Source: a bacterium
GTDB taxonomy: Bacteria; Auribacterota; Auribacteria; Auribacterales; Auribacteraceae
Direction: 5' to 3'
Length of the DNA: 5,859 nt
NCBI GenBank assembly: GCA_021161885.1
Contig: JAGGZS010000237.1
Coordinates: 1-5,859 of the forward strand
Under the pieces are notes generated by a model. It worked only from the letters and a program-made list of their open reading frames with translations. It was not told where the DNA came from and did no database searches. Position numbers and translations under genes: made by a program. Each line of letters starts with the position of its first letter. Within the stretch, counting starts at the first letter, position 1. Shown piece after piece: positions 5,791-5,859 of the stretch.

Positions 5791-5859
5791 AAAATGACCA
5801 GCCCCCATTTTTGGTACCAGTTAAAACTTAGTGATTTCCTCCGTGATTCTTTGGTTATA
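5791..5859. other. GC-richer patch at the right edge, possible end of an insertion sequence
   Basis: After an AT-rich spacer the composition changes. On the minus strand there is a strong GGAGG (5841-5837) with no start codon following, then two CTGGT motifs 19 bases apart (CTGGTACC and CTGGTCAT) flanking GGGGG. An 8-bp palindrome TGGTACCA lies at 5812-5819. Spaced short repeats after a coding end are typical of some insertion-sequence termini, IS21-like ones among them. The window stops before any transposase can be seen. A frame from the edge could encode the last 12 residues of a protein, ending at a TAA at 5823-5821. Too little is visible for a firm call. Confidence 0.22.

Noticed and set aside
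5754..5859. Minus-strand frame open from the right edge to a stop at 5754-5756.
   Set aside because: The 35 visible codons show no family resemblance and run through AT-rich DNA; chance is the likelier explanation.

Overview
This is a low-GC bacterial window (roughly 35-40% G+C judged by eye) with six protein-coding genes, five on the minus strand and one on the plus strand. I see no RNA genes, CRISPR array or intact mobile element. The gene families fit an anaerobic or facultative bacterium that uses cobalamin. A short methionine synthase with a separate reactivation protein is known from Thermotoga and many Clostridia-like lineages, and DUF2225 proteins occur in Firmicutes, spirochaetes and others. 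The sequence alone does not fix a phylum.

Layout from the left. Positions 1-323 (minus) hold the N-terminal part of a CheY-like response regulator cut by the window edge. Positions 396-758 (minus) encode a small four-helix membrane protein that starts with TTG. Positions 759-932 are a regulatory intergenic region between divergent genes. It holds an extended -10 promoter reading left, a duplicated 12-bp element and a perfect short inverted repeat. Positions 933-1469 (plus) encode an XRE-type helix-turn-helix plus cupin regulator whose stop codon overlaps that of the convergent metH. Positions 1466-3874 (minus) encode a short MetH (homocysteine, pterin, cobalamin cap and cobalamin domains, no reactivation domain). 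Immediately upstream and overlapping by one base, 3874-4494 (minus) encodes the missing reactivation domain as a separate protein. Upstream of that pair lies a sigma70-like promoter placed so close to the start codon that the mRNA is predicted to be leaderless. Positions 4562-5698 (minus) encode a DUF2225 zinc-ribbon protein of unknown function. The last 160 bases hold its AT-rich leader and a GC-richer patch that may be the end of an insertion sequence running off the window.

The best-understood unit is the two-gene methionine synthase operon. The upstream product should reduce and remethylate cob(II)alamin on MetH, and MetH makes methionine from homocysteine and methyltetrahydrofolate. The XRE-cupin regulator is a neighbour of metH, but convergent orientation means control of metH by it is only a guess. 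The divergent membrane-protein promoter is a more natural target. The unusual signals here are mostly regulatory: the leaderless promoter, the hairpin beside its -35, and the duplicated ribosome-binding element. I found no convincing new multi-gene system.
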